This document shows positions 9,403-18,213 of a DNA stretch of 64,000 nt, in pieces. A program made the position numbers and the translations under genes. Positions within the stretch are counted from its first letter, which is position 1, and each line of letters begins with the position of its first letter. The DNA comes from Oceaniferula marina (lineage in GTDB: Bacteria > Verrucomicrobiota > Verrucomicrobiia > Verrucomicrobiales > Akkermansiaceae). The notes below the pieces were generated by a model, which did no database searches, was not told the origin of the DNA, and saw only the letters and a program-made list of their open reading frames with translations. The stretch spans positions 640,377-704,376 of the forward strand of contig NZ_JACBAZ010000001.1 in NCBI RefSeq assembly GCF_013391475.1, in the 5' to 3' direction.

Positions 9403-9747
9403 TTACCCCTGCTCCTTGGCACTCTGGCACTCGATGCAAAGCGACACCGAAGGTTTGGCCTTGAGACGTTCGATATTGATCTGCTTTCCACAGCCATCAC
9501 AAATGCCATAGTTCCCCTCTTCGAGACGATCCAATGCATACTCAATCTTCTCGAGTAACTTACTTTCAGAATACCCCAACTGGTGCTCCACCGCTGCATC
9601 TGCGATCTTTTCTGCACGCTCAGTCTCATCGGCAATCACGCCGGCACCCACACCATTCATAATACCATGACGGTTTACATCTTTGAGCACATGCTGACGC
9701 TGTAGCTCCAAAGCCTCTCTCAGTTCTTTTGTTTCACTTTCGGTCAT
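9403..9747 (-). CDS. TraR/DksA C4-type zinc-finger protein
   Basis: Members of this family bind RNA polymerase through its secondary channel and modulate transcription, often with ppGpp. The protein has 114 residues from the ATG at 9747 (M-T-E-S-E-T-K-E-L-R). An N-terminal coiled coil is followed by a zinc finger with Cys 83, 86, 104 and 107 (C-D-G-C ... C-I-E-C). The longer frame to 9828 adds 27 residues with no family support. The coiled-coil tip lacks an obvious D-x-x-D-A motif, so this is a DksA-like protein rather than a certain functional DksA. Confidence 0.88.
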   Translation of the reverse strand: MTESETKELREALELQRQHVLKDVNRHGIMNGVGAGVIADETERAEKIADAAVEHQLGYSESKLLEKIEYALDRLEEGNYGICDGCGKQINIERLKAKPSVSLCIECQSAKEQG

Positions 9748-10053
9748 CGTTCCGTAGGGATGTTTAACAGAGAAACAATACGATAATATTTCACTTTTGC
9801 CACGCATATTCGGTTTACCAGCATGCAATTATTGCTCATCCTTCCTAGATATCAGAGCTTCCCAAGCGATCTCAACCTTGAAAAATCAAGGTAAAGTCGG
9901 CCACCACAGAGAATCGGTCCCATTCACTCTCCGTTTCCACATTCATCAGCTTTTCACTCATTCGCCCAGCTCCATCTATTTAAAAGAGATAAGGAAAATA
10001 CAAACCGAGGCTTGGCAAGGCACCTCGATCCCCCTAGTTTGAAAATCACTGCC
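9748..10053. other. intergenic region between dksA-like gene and lutC
   Basis: I see no gene here. It should hold the divergent promoters. The only structure noted is a short perfect hairpin, ACCTTGA-AAAA-TCAAGGT, at 9875-9892 without a T-run. Confidence 0.5.
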
Positions 10054-10665
10054 ATGAGCCGAGACGCCATTTTTTCCAACATCAAAAATGCAATAGCCAA
10101 GCATTCCCCAACCACGCCGCTGCCAGATTACGACCCTGCCATTGTGCACTCCCCTCCCAAACTTGAAGGTGAGGATCTCTGGCAAATATTCAGTCGCAAC
10201 TTTTCAGCGGTAAACGGCAAACCGATGCAGTCGGTCGACGAACTCATCGCCTTGCTCAAGGAGCAAAATCAATCCCACGGATACTGTGATCCCTCGCTCA
10301 TGGACTCAATCGGGTCCAAACTGGTTGAAGCAGGGCTGAACGTTGAAACCGAATACGACCGAAGCCGTTATGACGATTATGCATTTGGCATCACCCGGGC
10401 AACCGGAGCCATCGCGGAAAGTGGCACCCTCATTCTCAATGACGAACAAACATCCGACCGCTTGGCAGCACTCAGCCCATGGGTCCACGTCGGAGTCATG
10501 AAGCGTTCTGAAATCCTGCGTACCATCCCCGATGCCATTGCCTCATTTGGCAATAGCCCAAATATCATCTGGGCCACCGGCCCCTCAAAGACAGCCGACG
10601 TCGAAGGCATTCTCATTGAAGGTGTCCACGGCCCGGGCGAAGAAATCGCCCTGATGCTGGACTAA
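10054..10665 (+). CDS. lutC: LutC/YkgG family protein (LUD domain)
   Basis: LutC is a subunit of the LutABC lactate utilisation system. The diagnostic C-terminus is present: I-I-W-A-T-G-P-S-K-T-A-D-V-E-G, then E-G-V-H-G-P-G-E. The central A-F-G-I-T-R-A-T-G-A-I-A-E-S-G-T-L-I-L also fits the LUD domain. The start at 10054 (M-S-R-D-A-I-F) is preferred to 10012 because the extra residues are not family-like. lutA and lutB are not adjacent, which is unusual for the operon but common for stand-alone LUD proteins in this phylum, so a lactate role is only probable. Confidence 0.85.
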   Translation: MSRDAIFSNIKNAIAKHSPTTPLPDYDPAIVHSPPKLEGEDLWQIFSRNFSAVNGKPMQSVDELIALLKEQNQSHGYCDPSLMDSIGSKLVEAGLNVETEYDRSRYDDYAFGITRATGAIAESGTLILNDEQTSDRLAALSPWVHVGVMKRSEILRTIPDAIASFGNSPNIIWATGPSKTADVEGILIEGVHGPGEEIALMLD

Positions 10666-10693
10666 AGAGCCAACCAACAAACCCACCCGGCAG

Positions 10694-10719
10694 GCGTCTC
10701 AAGGGTTTTCTTGAGACGC
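10694..10719. terminator. convergent-gene hairpin, possible terminator
   Basis: Perfect 10-base arms GCGTCTCAAG and CTTGAGACGC enclose GGTTTT. It lies between lutC and the convergent sulfatase-like gene and overlaps the stop codon of the latter. No T-run follows on either strand, so intrinsic termination is uncertain. Confidence 0.5.
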
Positions 10720-12294
10720 GTTCTCCGATTCCTCTGTTGGAGCTTTACCGGAAGGCAACGAACCGGAGGCCTCCTTGGCTTCGATATTGAACTTCTTATC
10801 TCCCATCCGTTCGACTTCGACAAAAAACGCTCCGAGTTCACGCTCCAGAGATAACTGCCCGGTGAACCAACACTCGAGATCCGTGATGCCGGCATCCGCA
10901 TCAATCAGGACCGAAACAGCTTCGGCCCCCTGCTGGATTCGGAGCTGAACTTCATTTTGACCCAACTTGAAATGAGCCCGCCCTCCCAACAATTTGGCCA
11001 AACCTCGATCCTTCTCAGACAACACGGAGGCAGGCAGCAACCGGGCCGTTAGTTTATACCTTCCGGGACGTTTGATATTCAATGACCATGATCCGGAATA
11101 TGCGGGGAACGATTGTTTGTATGATTCATGCTCATGGAGCCCCCGGATAATGGCGGTCAGCTTGGCCAACGCAACCATGGGCTCCGATGCCAAGGCCGAA
11201 CCATCAGCGTGTACAATTCTGCTAGGACGCCAGTCCATGGCTGTGAGCCGGGTGACCGCATGATTGCCTCCCCCCCCCACATCAAAGGGCCGAGGATCGT
11301 TGATTGCCCTACGGGCCACTTGCCACCACTGACTGTGGGCCCTTAAAAGTTGTTGATGCGCATCTGCGTGTTCACCTAAATCCAAAGCACGATCTTTGTC
11401 GATCGACATCCCCTCGTTCACCGCAAACAAATTTAGGCCATCCACCAAAGCAAAGTGCTCGCCCAATACGACAGAGCCTTTGTGCCGATACTTCTCCGGA
11501 GAATCAGTCAAGGGCCAAGCTCCCTGATGATAGAACAGGTGTGCTTTTTTTTCCACCTTCCCGGTGCCAACCGCGATGGATAACAATTCGGGAGCAAGCT
11601 CCCAAACAGCGCGAGCTGAAAGCTTGGGTAACTTCATTTCCCCACCACCGAGCACAGAGAACTCGAATCCTTTACGAGTCACCTTACACAATACGCCGAC
11701 GTGGCCGGATCTGGCGGCAAGTAAGGCATCCACCATCGCCTTCCCCGCTTTGCTCGACCTCCCCTGCCGGATGATACAGAAACATGGCCGATCCTTCGGA
11801 AGCGACTGAATCACAGAATCGATGGATTGACTTCCCGCGCTTTCAACCTCATCCAGATGCCGTTCCCCTTCATCCACCCCAAGCCAAAAGGAATCAAAAC
11901 CTCGACCTGCAGGGTCATAGGGAGCTTGCAGCCCCATACCCCAGTCCCCAAGAAACAACGCATGATAACCGCTCTCTTTAAATTGATCGGCAAGGCTAAC
12001 CATCAACACGGGCTTCCTTCTCCAGTCGGTATCGGAAACAAGCCCACACTCCAATGGCGTCCTGCCATACAGTAAGGCCGCAACATTCGTCACCTGCCCG
12101 GGAACCATCCAGTAGGGACGAGCCCTCGTAGCCTCGTTGCCAGCAAGATCCCCATCATCAATCAACACATACACATCCGCTTTCAGGGATTTTGAGGACA
12201 GCGGCTTGGCTTGCGTTTTTTGATTGGTTTCGGCAAAGACGAGCACAGGCAGCACCGCCATCACAACACCCAAGCTCAGAATCTTTACCAGCAT
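10699..12294 (-). CDS. secreted sulfatase-like protein lacking the catalytic signature
   Basis: The 531-residue protein has a signal peptide (to about residue 21, V-F-A-E) and the layout of a type I sulfatase. D-D at 46-47 follows a beta strand, L-L-Y-G-R-T-P at 74-80 matches the usual L-L-T-G-R-x-P, G-Y-H-A-L-F-L-G-D-W-G at 109-119 matches the G-Y-x-T-x-x-x-G-K-W-H element, and R-G-F-D-S-F-W-L-G (131-139) is typical. The C-x-P-S-R segment that forms formylglycine is replaced by Q-V-T-N-V (67-71), and K-W-H is D-W-G. It is therefore probably not a sulfatase; binding or a scaffold role is possible. The C-terminal 150 residues are beta-rich (Y-S-G-S-W-S-L-N-I-K-R-P-G-R-Y). It diverges from the GH115 gene 114 bases away. 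Confidence 0.75.
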   Translation of the reverse strand: MLVKILSLGVVMAVLPVLVFAETNQKTQAKPLSSKSLKADVYVLIDDGDLAGNEATRARPYWMVPGQVTNVAALLYGRTPLECGLVSDTDWRRKPVLMVSLADQFKESGYHALFLGDWGMGLQAPYDPAGRGFDSFWLGVDEGERHLDEVESAGSQSIDSVIQSLPKDRPCFCIIRQGRSSKAGKAMVDALLAARSGHVGVLCKVTRKGFEFSVLGGGEMKLPKLSARAVWELAPELLSIAVGTGKVEKKAHLFYHQGAWPLTDSPEKYRHKGSVVLGEHFALVDGLNLFAVNEGMSIDKDRALDLGEHADAHQQLLRAHSQWWQVARRAINDPRPFDVGGGGNHAVTRLTAMDWRPSRIVHADGSALASEPMVALAKLTAIIRGLHEHESYKQSFPAYSGSWSLNIKRPGRYKLTARLLPASVLSEKDRGLAKLLGGRAHFKLGQNEVQLRIQQGAEAVSVLIDADAGITDLECWFTGQLSLERELGAFFVEVERMGDKKFNIEAKEASGSLPSGKAPTEESENASQENP

Positions 12295-12407
12295 GTGCGT
12301 ATTCTACAGCATGCACTCAACTTGCCAAGAATACCTTTTCGCCTGTAAGAATCCCCGCTTGAAAAAGAAAATCGACCCCGAATAATGAAAATTAACTTCA
12401 ACACACT

Positions 12408-15299
12408 ATGCGAGTCCTCACCAGCATCACCATCCTCGTTCTCCACGTCGTCTTCCAGCTCAGCCATGCCGAGCCCCAGGAATCCATCCCCCCGACCAAA
12501 ACAGGGAGTCCACTCAAGGTCCAAAATAGTCCATCCAAGGGAAGCTTCCCTCTTGTTGATGCGCAGCAAAAGGCCGCTGTGATTCACTACGACCAAGCGG
12601 ACGCCAAGGTGGTATCCATTGCCGCCAAACTTTTTTCGAAAGACGTTCAGGCCGTCACGGGGGCGGTCCCAAAAATCACCACAGAAGAATCGAAGGATTC
12701 CAATCCAAGCATCCTGATCGGAACCCTCGGCAAGAGCCGCGCCATTGACCAACTCGTCAAAACGGGGAAACTCAATGCCGAATCCATCAAAGGCCAATGG
12801 GAGTCATTTCTCATCACCCAGATAGACCATCAGCTCATCATTGCCGGAGCCGACCGCAGGGGAACGGCCTTCGGCGTCTTCACTCTGAGTAAACACATCG
12901 GAGTTTCCCCTCTCTGTTGGTGGGCCGATGTTCCTCCGGCAACAAAGTCCCAACTGCACATCACGGCTAAGCACTACCGTGAAGGCTCCCCTTCCGTGCA
13001 ATACCGTGGTCTGTTTATCAACGATGAAGCCATGGGACCGGAAAGCCTGCACCTCTGGGCAAAAGAAAACTATGAACCCGAGGAAGGCAGAATCGGCCCC
13101 AAAACCTATGCCAAAGTCTTTGAGCTTTTGCTTCGACTCAAGGCCAACTACTGCTGGCCTGCCATGCACGGTCCGTCCAAGGCATTCAACATGAACCCAC
13201 AAAATGCCCGCATCGCCGATGATTATGCCATCGTTATGGGAACCTCCCATTGCGAACAAATGCTGCGCAATAACATCACCGAGTGGCGAGAAGAAAGCAT
13301 GGGGCCATGGAATTATAAAACCAACCGCAACCGAATCTATCAATATTGGGAAGACCGGATCAAAACCAATAAACAATACGAAAACACCTACACCGTCGGG
13401 CTGAGAGGAACCGGTGACACCGAAATGGAAGGCACCAGCGGTATTGGCGAAATGGTCGGCATCACCCAACAAGCCCTGAAAGACCAACGAAAAATCATCT
13501 CCGACCACATCGATCACGATCCAAGCAAGGTCCCTCAAATCCTCTGCACCTATAAAGAAGTGCTCGAGATCTATCAACACGGACTCAAGGTCCCGGATGA
13601 CATCACCCTGCTCTGGGCAGATGATAACCACGGCTACACCCGCCAACTCAGCACACCCGAAGAACAAAAACGCAGCGGAGGCTCCGGTATCTATTACCAC
13701 TTATCCTTGTTAGGAACTCCCGACGGCTACCTCTGGCTCAGCACCATCTCCCCCACCCTGATGGCCTACGAGCTGAGTAAGGCCCACGCCTATGGAGCCG
13801 ACCGAATCTGGGTGATCAACGTTGGTGATATCAAACCGGCCGAAAAAGAGCTCACCTTTGCCATGGATCTGGCATGGGACATCAACAGCTGGACACCTGA
13901 AAAGGCCAACCGGTTTATCCGCAGCTGGGCAGGAGAAACATTTGGAGCCGCACACGCAGAAGAGATTGCCGATGTGATGCAGGAGTTTTACCGACTTGCA
14001 GCAACCGGCAAACCAGAGCACGTCTATCGACTCGAATTCAGCGAACAAGAAATCGAACAACGCCTCCGGGATTACCGGAAGCTTGGAGACAAAGCCGAAG
14101 CCATCGCGGCATCACTGCCGAAAAGCTATCAAAGCGCCTACGACCATCTGATCCTTTACCCGGTGCAAGGCTGCCGCTGGCAAAACGAACACATGCTGAT
14201 GGCACGGCTCAGTTTACTCAAAGCCTCCCGCGGTGATGCCAAACAAGCACTGGACGATGCCAAACAATCACAAGCGGCCACCCGCCAACTCGACAGCATC
14301 ACCGCCCGGTACAATGCCGCTGGAGGTCAGGGAAAATGGGAGAAGATGATGAGCTGGTGGCCACGGTTCCACCGGGTCAAACCCGATACCGCCACCCCGG
14401 AACTCTGCAAGCAAATCGAAACCAGTACTCCGAACATCCGCCTCAACCTCGCTGAGGCTCGACCCAACCAGAACGTCCGATACAACAAGGAGACCCTCTC
14501 GGGAACGGCAGCAGGAGGCCGGGTCAGCATCCCCTTCACCTCCAGTCGAGCAGGTAACAATGCGCTCTGGGTCAGAACCACCATGCCAACCTACAGCAAA
14601 TGGTCCTACGCAAAGTCAGCCCCACCCGTTCCCACGATCACGGGAACACTCAATGGCAAACCATTCAGCGGCGAACTCCACCCACATGGAAACCGCTGGC
14701 ATACAGCCATCACCCCGCCAACCTGGTGCAAGCTCGGTGATGTCAGCATTCGTAAAGGTGAGAACCAGATCGAATTTCATCTATCCGATCCCTTGATTCA
14801 GATTTCTGACATCCAGATCAGCATGGTGCAGCCCGTCCCTGCCTCACCACGGTTCACCGTTTCCGCCGGAGATTTCACCAAACAAGGAAAAGGAAAACAC
14901 TCCAGCATCAGCAAACTTCCGGACCTGGGATCAGGCAGCGGGGTTGCCTGCATGCCTTTTACTGCGCCCTCGCTCAATGACAGCCAACTCGTGGACGCGG
15001 CATGGGTTGAATACTCGTTCCCATGGAGCAAAGAGGCCACGCATCTGGTCATACGCACTCTACCCAACCAACGCATCCACGAAGGCAGGGGCGTGCGCTA
15101 CGCGGTATCAGTCGATGGAGCTCCAGCCAACGTCTTTGATGTCCAGGCCGAAGAGTTTAGCTCTGAGTGGCAACACAACGTCATCCATGGCTACACCAGC
15201 CGCCGTCTGGAAATCTCAAAAAAGGATGCCACCCCGCTCGTGGTTCGCATTTACCTGCTCGACCCAGGCCTTGTTTTACAAGAACTCCGTGTCGAGTGA
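12408..15299 (+). CDS. GH115 alpha-glucuronidase, secreted
   Basis: GH115 enzymes remove 4-O-methyl-glucuronic acid from xylan side chains. The 963-residue length is normal. After a signal peptide (to S-H-A-E) and an N-terminal beta-rich domain, the catalytic barrel begins at Q-Y-R-G-L-F-I-N-D-E-A and continues with Y-A-K-V-F-E-L-L-L-R-L-K-A-N-Y-C-W-P-A-M and I-V-M-G-T-S-H-C-E-Q-M-L-R-N, all GH115 hallmarks. A long helical region and a C-terminal beta-sandwich (about 690-963) follow. It has its own promoter region shared with the divergent sulfatase-like gene and meets the permease gene tail to tail with 6 bases between stops. The neighbouring sulfatase-like gene suggests a sulfated or acidic glycan substrate, which is inference. 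Confidence 0.93.
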   Translation: MRVLTSITILVLHVVFQLSHAEPQESIPPTKTGSPLKVQNSPSKGSFPLVDAQQKAAVIHYDQADAKVVSIAAKLFSKDVQAVTGAVPKITTEESKDSNPSILIGTLGKSRAIDQLVKTGKLNAESIKGQWESFLITQIDHQLIIAGADRRGTAFGVFTLSKHIGVSPLCWWADVPPATKSQLHITAKHYREGSPSVQYRGLFINDEAMGPESLHLWAKENYEPEEGRIGPKTYAKVFELLLRLKANYCWPAMHGPSKAFNMNPQNARIADDYAIVMGTSHCEQMLRNNITEWREESMGPWNYKTNRNRIYQYWEDRIKTNKQYENTYTVGLRGTGDTEMEGTSGIGEMVGITQQALKDQRKIISDHIDHDPSKVPQILCTYKEVLEIYQHGLKVPDDITLLWADDNHGYTRQLSTPEEQKRSGGSGIYYHLSLLGTPDGYLWLSTISPTLMAYELSKAHAYGADRIWVINVGDIKPAEKELTFAMDLAWDINSWTPEKANRFIRSWAGETFGAAHAEEIADVMQEFYRLAATGKPEHVYRLEFSEQEIEQRLRDYRKLGDKAEAIAASLPKSYQSAYDHLILYPVQGCRWQNEHMLMARLSLLKASRGDAKQALDDAKQSQAATRQLDSITARYNAAGGQGKWEKMMSWWPRFHRVKPDTATPELCKQIETSTPNIRLNLAEARPNQNVRYNKETLSGTAAGGRVSIPFTSSRAGNNALWVRTTMPTYSKWSYAKSAPPVPTITGTLNGKPFSGELHPHGNRWHTAITPPTWCKLGDVSIRKGENQIEFHLSDPLIQISDIQISMVQPVPASPRFTVSAGDFTKQGKGKHSSISKLPDLGSGSGVACMPFTAPSLNDSQLVDAAWVEYSFPWSKEATHLVIRTLPNQRIHEGRGVRYAVSVDGAPANVFDVQAEEFSSEWQHNVIHGYTSRRLEISKKDATPLVVRIYLLDPGLVLQELRVE

Positions 15300-15305
15300 T
15301 CCCCG

Positions 15306-16211
15306 TCAAAACAAGAGCATGTAAAGATAGCCGGCACCCATCGCCATACTGAGAATCACCACGAGAAAGGCCACAATAAGTGGAGTCTTGAATAATGCCT
15401 TCAAGAGAATCACCTCAGTCAGGCTGGCCCCGGCACTGCCAATAATCAAGGCCATCACCGGCCCCAGGCTCATGCCTTTGGCCACCAGAGCCACACTGAG
15501 AGGGATGACCGCCTCGGCCCGGATGTATAACGGGATCCCGATCACTGCAGCTACGGGCACGGCCCATGGATTGTGGTCGCCTGCGACGCTTGCGATCCAC
15601 TCCGATGGCAAAAAACCGTAAATCAATGCCCCGAGAGAAACCCCCACCATGAGGTAAGGCAGCACCGATTTGAAATCGGACCAGGTGCTCACCCAGGCCT
15701 TTCGCCAACGACTCACGGACTCTCCGAAAACGCAACACGTCCCACCGCCTCCATCCATCCAGGCGCTGGCTTTGACATGCTTTTCAAACCCCAACCGCTC
15801 CAGGAGGTAGCCTCCGAGAACCGAGACACTCATGGCCACAACAAAATACAAGGCACTAACTTTCCAACCAAAGGTCACCACAAACAAACCAATGATTACC
15901 GGGTTCAACAAAGGGCTCGCCAATAAAAACACCATCATCACGCCAAAACCTGCACGAGCTCTCAACAAGCCCTTGAGAAAGGGAATCGTCGAACATGAAC
16001 AAAATGGAGTCAACGCCCCCATCAATGCTGCCAACAGATAGCCCCTGCCATGCCGACTCGCCAATACCCGCTGCACCTTCTCCGGCGTCATCCACTCCTG
16101 CGCCAAGCCCACCAAGTAGCTGATCAACAAAAATAAGACCGTCAGCTCCAGGGCGAGAAAGATAAACATCCCAAGCGCCGATTCCATCATTTCCCATGTT
16201 ATATTCATCAT
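15306..16211 (-). CDS. ArsP/DUF318-type permease
   Basis: Integral membrane permease of the ArsP_1 superfamily, members of which export organoarsenicals or other metabolites. About eight hydrophobic segments are visible, with the family motifs P-F-C-S-C-S-T-I-P near residue 70 and a matching E-A-V-I-P-L-S-V-A-L in the second half. A Cys pair (G-G-G-T-C-C-V-F-G) sits in the central loop. The start is set at 16211 (M-M-N-I-T-W) because the longer frame would run through the operator repeats. It is divergent from an ArsR-type regulator, with which it shares a control region. The substrate (arsenic compound or another metal or metabolite) is not determined. Confidence 0.88.
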   Translation of the reverse strand: MMNITWEMMESALGMFIFLALELTVLFLLISYLVGLAQEWMTPEKVQRVLASRHGRGYLLAALMGALTPFCSCSTIPFLKGLLRARAGFGVMMVFLLASPLLNPVIIGLFVVTFGWKVSALYFVVAMSVSVLGGYLLERLGFEKHVKASAWMDGGGGTCCVFGESVSRWRKAWVSTWSDFKSVLPYLMVGVSLGALIYGFLPSEWIASVAGDHNPWAVPVAAVIGIPLYIRAEAVIPLSVALVAKGMSLGPVMALIIGSAGASLTEVILLKALFKTPLIVAFLVVILSMAMGAGYLYMLLF

Positions 16212-16224
16212 GCTATATCGTTTT

Positions 16225-16248
16225 ATATTTCTAGATGTGTCGAAATAT
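16225..16248. promoter_or_regulatory. operator-like inverted repeat, copy 1
   Basis: ATATTTC-N10-GAAATAT. It lies 14 bases upstream of the permease start codon and matches copy 2 in both arms and spacing. It is probably bound by the adjacent ArsR-type regulator. Confidence 0.75.
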
Positions 16249-16274
16249 ATCACCCACCCCTACCCAGTCAATAG

Positions 16275-16298
16275 ATATTTCTGGTAATATCGAAATAT
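16275..16298. promoter_or_regulatory. operator-like inverted repeat, copy 2
   Basis: ATATTTC-N10-GAAATAT, 21 bases upstream of the ArsR start codon. Its centre is exactly 50 bp from copy 1. Together they would let one regulator control both divergent promoters. Confidence 0.75.
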
Positions 16299-16318
16299 AA
16301 GTTTAGAATGACGGTATC

Positions 16319-16627
16319 ATGCAGCTGGAACAAGTAGCCAAAGCCTTCAAGGAACTCGGACATCCTACCCGTCTGGCGATATTCAAGCGGGTGGTCAAAG
16401 CCGGGCGACAAGGCATGCCGGTAGGAGAAATCCAGCAGCAATTACAAGTTCCTGGATCAACGCTGTCGCATCACATTGCCGGACTGGTATCGGCAACCCT
16501 CGTCTCCCAACGACGTGAAGGCCGAACCTTGTATTGTGTCGCGGCCTACGATCAGCTTGAATCGGTCATCCACTACCTGCAGGACGAATGCTGCAGCGAC
16601 GAGCCCACAACCACTGAAGCACCATGA
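16319..16627 (+). CDS. ArsR-family winged-helix repressor
   Basis: A 102-residue regulator with the ArsR fold: F-K-E-L-G-H-P-T-R-L-A-I-F near the N-terminus, a recognition helix P-G-S-T-L-S-H-H-I-A-G-L, and the wing R-R-E-G-R-T-L-Y-C-V. The usual E-L-C-V-C-D metal site of ArsR/SmtB is absent; instead a C-terminal D-E-C-C (90-93) could bind metal or metalloid. Two matching inverted repeats lie just upstream between it and the permease, so autoregulation and permease control are likely. Its stop overlaps the start of the phosphatase gene, indicating a shared transcript. Confidence 0.9.
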   Translation: MQLEQVAKAFKELGHPTRLAIFKRVVKAGRQGMPVGEIQQQLQVPGSTLSHHIAGLVSATLVSQRREGRTLYCVAAYDQLESVIHYLQDECCSDEPTTTEAP

Positions 16628-17112
16628 CACCACCACCCTATCGCGTTCTCTTTGTCTGTATGGGAAATATTTGCCGATCCCCTGCTGGTGAGAATATTTT
16701 TCGCCACCAAGTTCAGCAGGCCGGTCTGGAGGACTCCATCCTGATCGACTCGGCGGGAACCATTGATTATCATGTTGGCCATCAACCGGACCGTCGTATG
16801 TGTCAGACATTGAAAAGCCGGGGGATCGCCAGCGAGGGATCAGCCCGACACTTCACCGCTCAGGATTTCATCGATTTCGATCTCATTCTGACAATGGACG
16901 AAGAGAACTATCACAACGTCACCAAACTTGACCCGGAAGGCAAGTTTCGAGACAAGGTCAAGCGCTTCACCTCATTCTGCCGGCAGGAAGAACACCGCAT
17001 CAAAGAAGTCCCGGACCCCTATTATGGAGGAAACGAGGGCTTTGAATTTGTTGCTGACATCCTTGAAGATGGCAGCCGAGCCCTGCTCGAATACGTCCGG
17101 AATCAGGGATAG
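16624..17112 (+). CDS. low-molecular-weight protein-tyrosine phosphatase
   Basis: The product is a 162-residue LMW-PTP family enzyme. The P-loop V-C-M-G-N-I-C-R-S places the nucleophile at Cys12 and the phosphate-binding Arg at 18. The general acid lies in V-P-D-P-Y-Y-G-G. The Y-Y after D-P is typical of tyrosine phosphatases and not of arsenate reductases, although the ArsR/ArsP-like context makes an arsenate-related role worth considering. The ATG overlaps the regulator's stop codon (ATGA). The gene ends 7 bases from the convergent ion-channel gene. Confidence 0.92.
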   Translation: MTPPPYRVLFVCMGNICRSPAGENIFRHQVQQAGLEDSILIDSAGTIDYHVGHQPDRRMCQTLKSRGIASEGSARHFTAQDFIDFDLILTMDEENYHNVTKLDPEGKFRDKVKRFTSFCRQEEHRIKEVPDPYYGGNEGFEFVADILEDGSRALLEYVRNQG

Positions 17113-17118
17113 GGTCCT

Positions 17119-18138
17119 CTAGCTCAACAAAGCCAGAATAACGCAAAAAACGATGGGGTAAATCCAGCGGAAAATGCCATTTAGTTTTAACCCCATCTCA
17201 GGACGCCCCCGAGCCGAAACCCGGGCAACGGTCACCACCCCGATCAAGCCCAACAAAACCATCACGGTTGCGCCGAGCAACAACATGTCCATTTTCGTCA
17301 GATAAGATAAGCGGGGCAGTTCCCGACCAACCACAAAGCGGTGGGCGATCAAGGTGAGCATGGAGGTGACAGAGATACTGATACGCGGGTTGATCGCCTC
17401 GGGTGGCATCCAAAAAACCATCCATGCCATACACACGATGATGATGGCGGAAACAAGAATGGTCGCGACGTAATAGTTGACATGCCGGTCGGCATCAAAG
17501 CCGAGCCGAACTCCTGCAACATCTCCAAGCCTGGGAATCTCGTAGGGATCCAGTAAAACCCGAACATCCCCGATTTCCCAGTCTGAGATCGTCAAACGCT
17601 CAGGCCTCCCGGTAAATTTCTCATTCACGACAAAAACCACCTCATCGGGAGAGTATCCTTGAGAGACGATTTGCACCCCGAGCGATTGTTCATCCAGAGG
17701 GAAATTACGCAAATCCATCCGGGTAGTAAAATCTCCCGTAATCCGCTGCCGGTGCAATACCGTGCCATCCTGAGAAACTTCGGCAAGTTTGGGCAGCAGC
17801 GTTTTGACGTCCCGGTAATTCGCAATGCCTAAACGAGGATGCCAAATATCATCAAATGACATCTTCCTCACCTTCGGTGCCGAAGCATCCGCCAGGCGGG
17901 GGTCATTCCACTCAATCCGGACCGCAATGTCCGCATTAAACATCTGCTCAGCTCCGTCGATCTTGATGAGATCGATCATGTAAGCCCCCACCTTTACCTC
18001 AACGGACTCCGCAGGAGCTTTCATATTGAGATCTTCCGCCATGGCCATCGACGACAGCCAGAGAGCGAGGACGCTAACGACCATGCCGATGGGACATCGC
18101 AGACGCTGGTTCGATCCAGTTAGTTTAGAATCATTCAT
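17119..18138 (-). CDS. pentameric ligand-gated ion channel (Cys-less prokaryotic type)
   Basis: A 339-residue homologue of GLIC/ELIC, the bacterial relatives of nicotinic receptors. Residues 1-34 form a signal peptide. The extracellular domain (about 40-220) has the loop motif F-P-L-D-E at 146-150 without the flanking cysteines of animal channels, as expected in bacteria. Four membrane helices follow: about 223-243, 250-268, 281-305 and 320-338. M2 begins P-P-E-A-I-N-P-R-I-S-I-S-V-T-S-M-L-T, matching the pore-lining helix with its selectivity Glu. The ligand is unknown. The two upstream pilin-like genes are on the same strand, but the gap of about 75 bases leaves co-transcription open. Confidence 0.92.
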   Translation of the reverse strand: MNDSKLTGSNQRLRCPIGMVVSVLALWLSSMAMAEDLNMKAPAESVEVKVGAYMIDLIKIDGAEQMFNADIAVRIEWNDPRLADASAPKVRKMSFDDIWHPRLGIANYRDVKTLLPKLAEVSQDGTVLHRQRITGDFTTRMDLRNFPLDEQSLGVQIVSQGYSPDEVVFVVNEKFTGRPERLTISDWEIGDVRVLLDPYEIPRLGDVAGVRLGFDADRHVNYYVATILVSAIIIVCMAWMVFWMPPEAINPRISISVTSMLTLIAHRFVVGRELPRLSYLTKMDMLLLGATVMVLLGLIGVVTVARVSARGRPEMGLKLNGIFRWIYPIVFCVILALLS

Positions 18139-18213
18139 AGAGTATCAACAAGTAGGAACTCACTCTCAGGCCGCCTTCAGGCAAGGTCAAGTCAGGATTT
18201 GGTATCCTTCCAG

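Noticed and set aside
12804-13700. 298-codon open frame on the minus strand
   Set aside because: It lies entirely opposite the GH115 gene and its protein shows no family features; it is a shadow frame.
16212-16253. ATG at 16253 as start of the permease gene
   Set aside because: It would place the first operator-type repeat inside the coding region; 16211 starts at a hydrophobic N-terminus.
16624-17112. Arsenate reductase (ArsC) because of the ArsR/ArsP-like neighbours
   Set aside because: The D-P-Y-Y motif and length fit a tyrosine phosphatase, and the typical ArsC thioredoxin-coupled cysteines are not evident.
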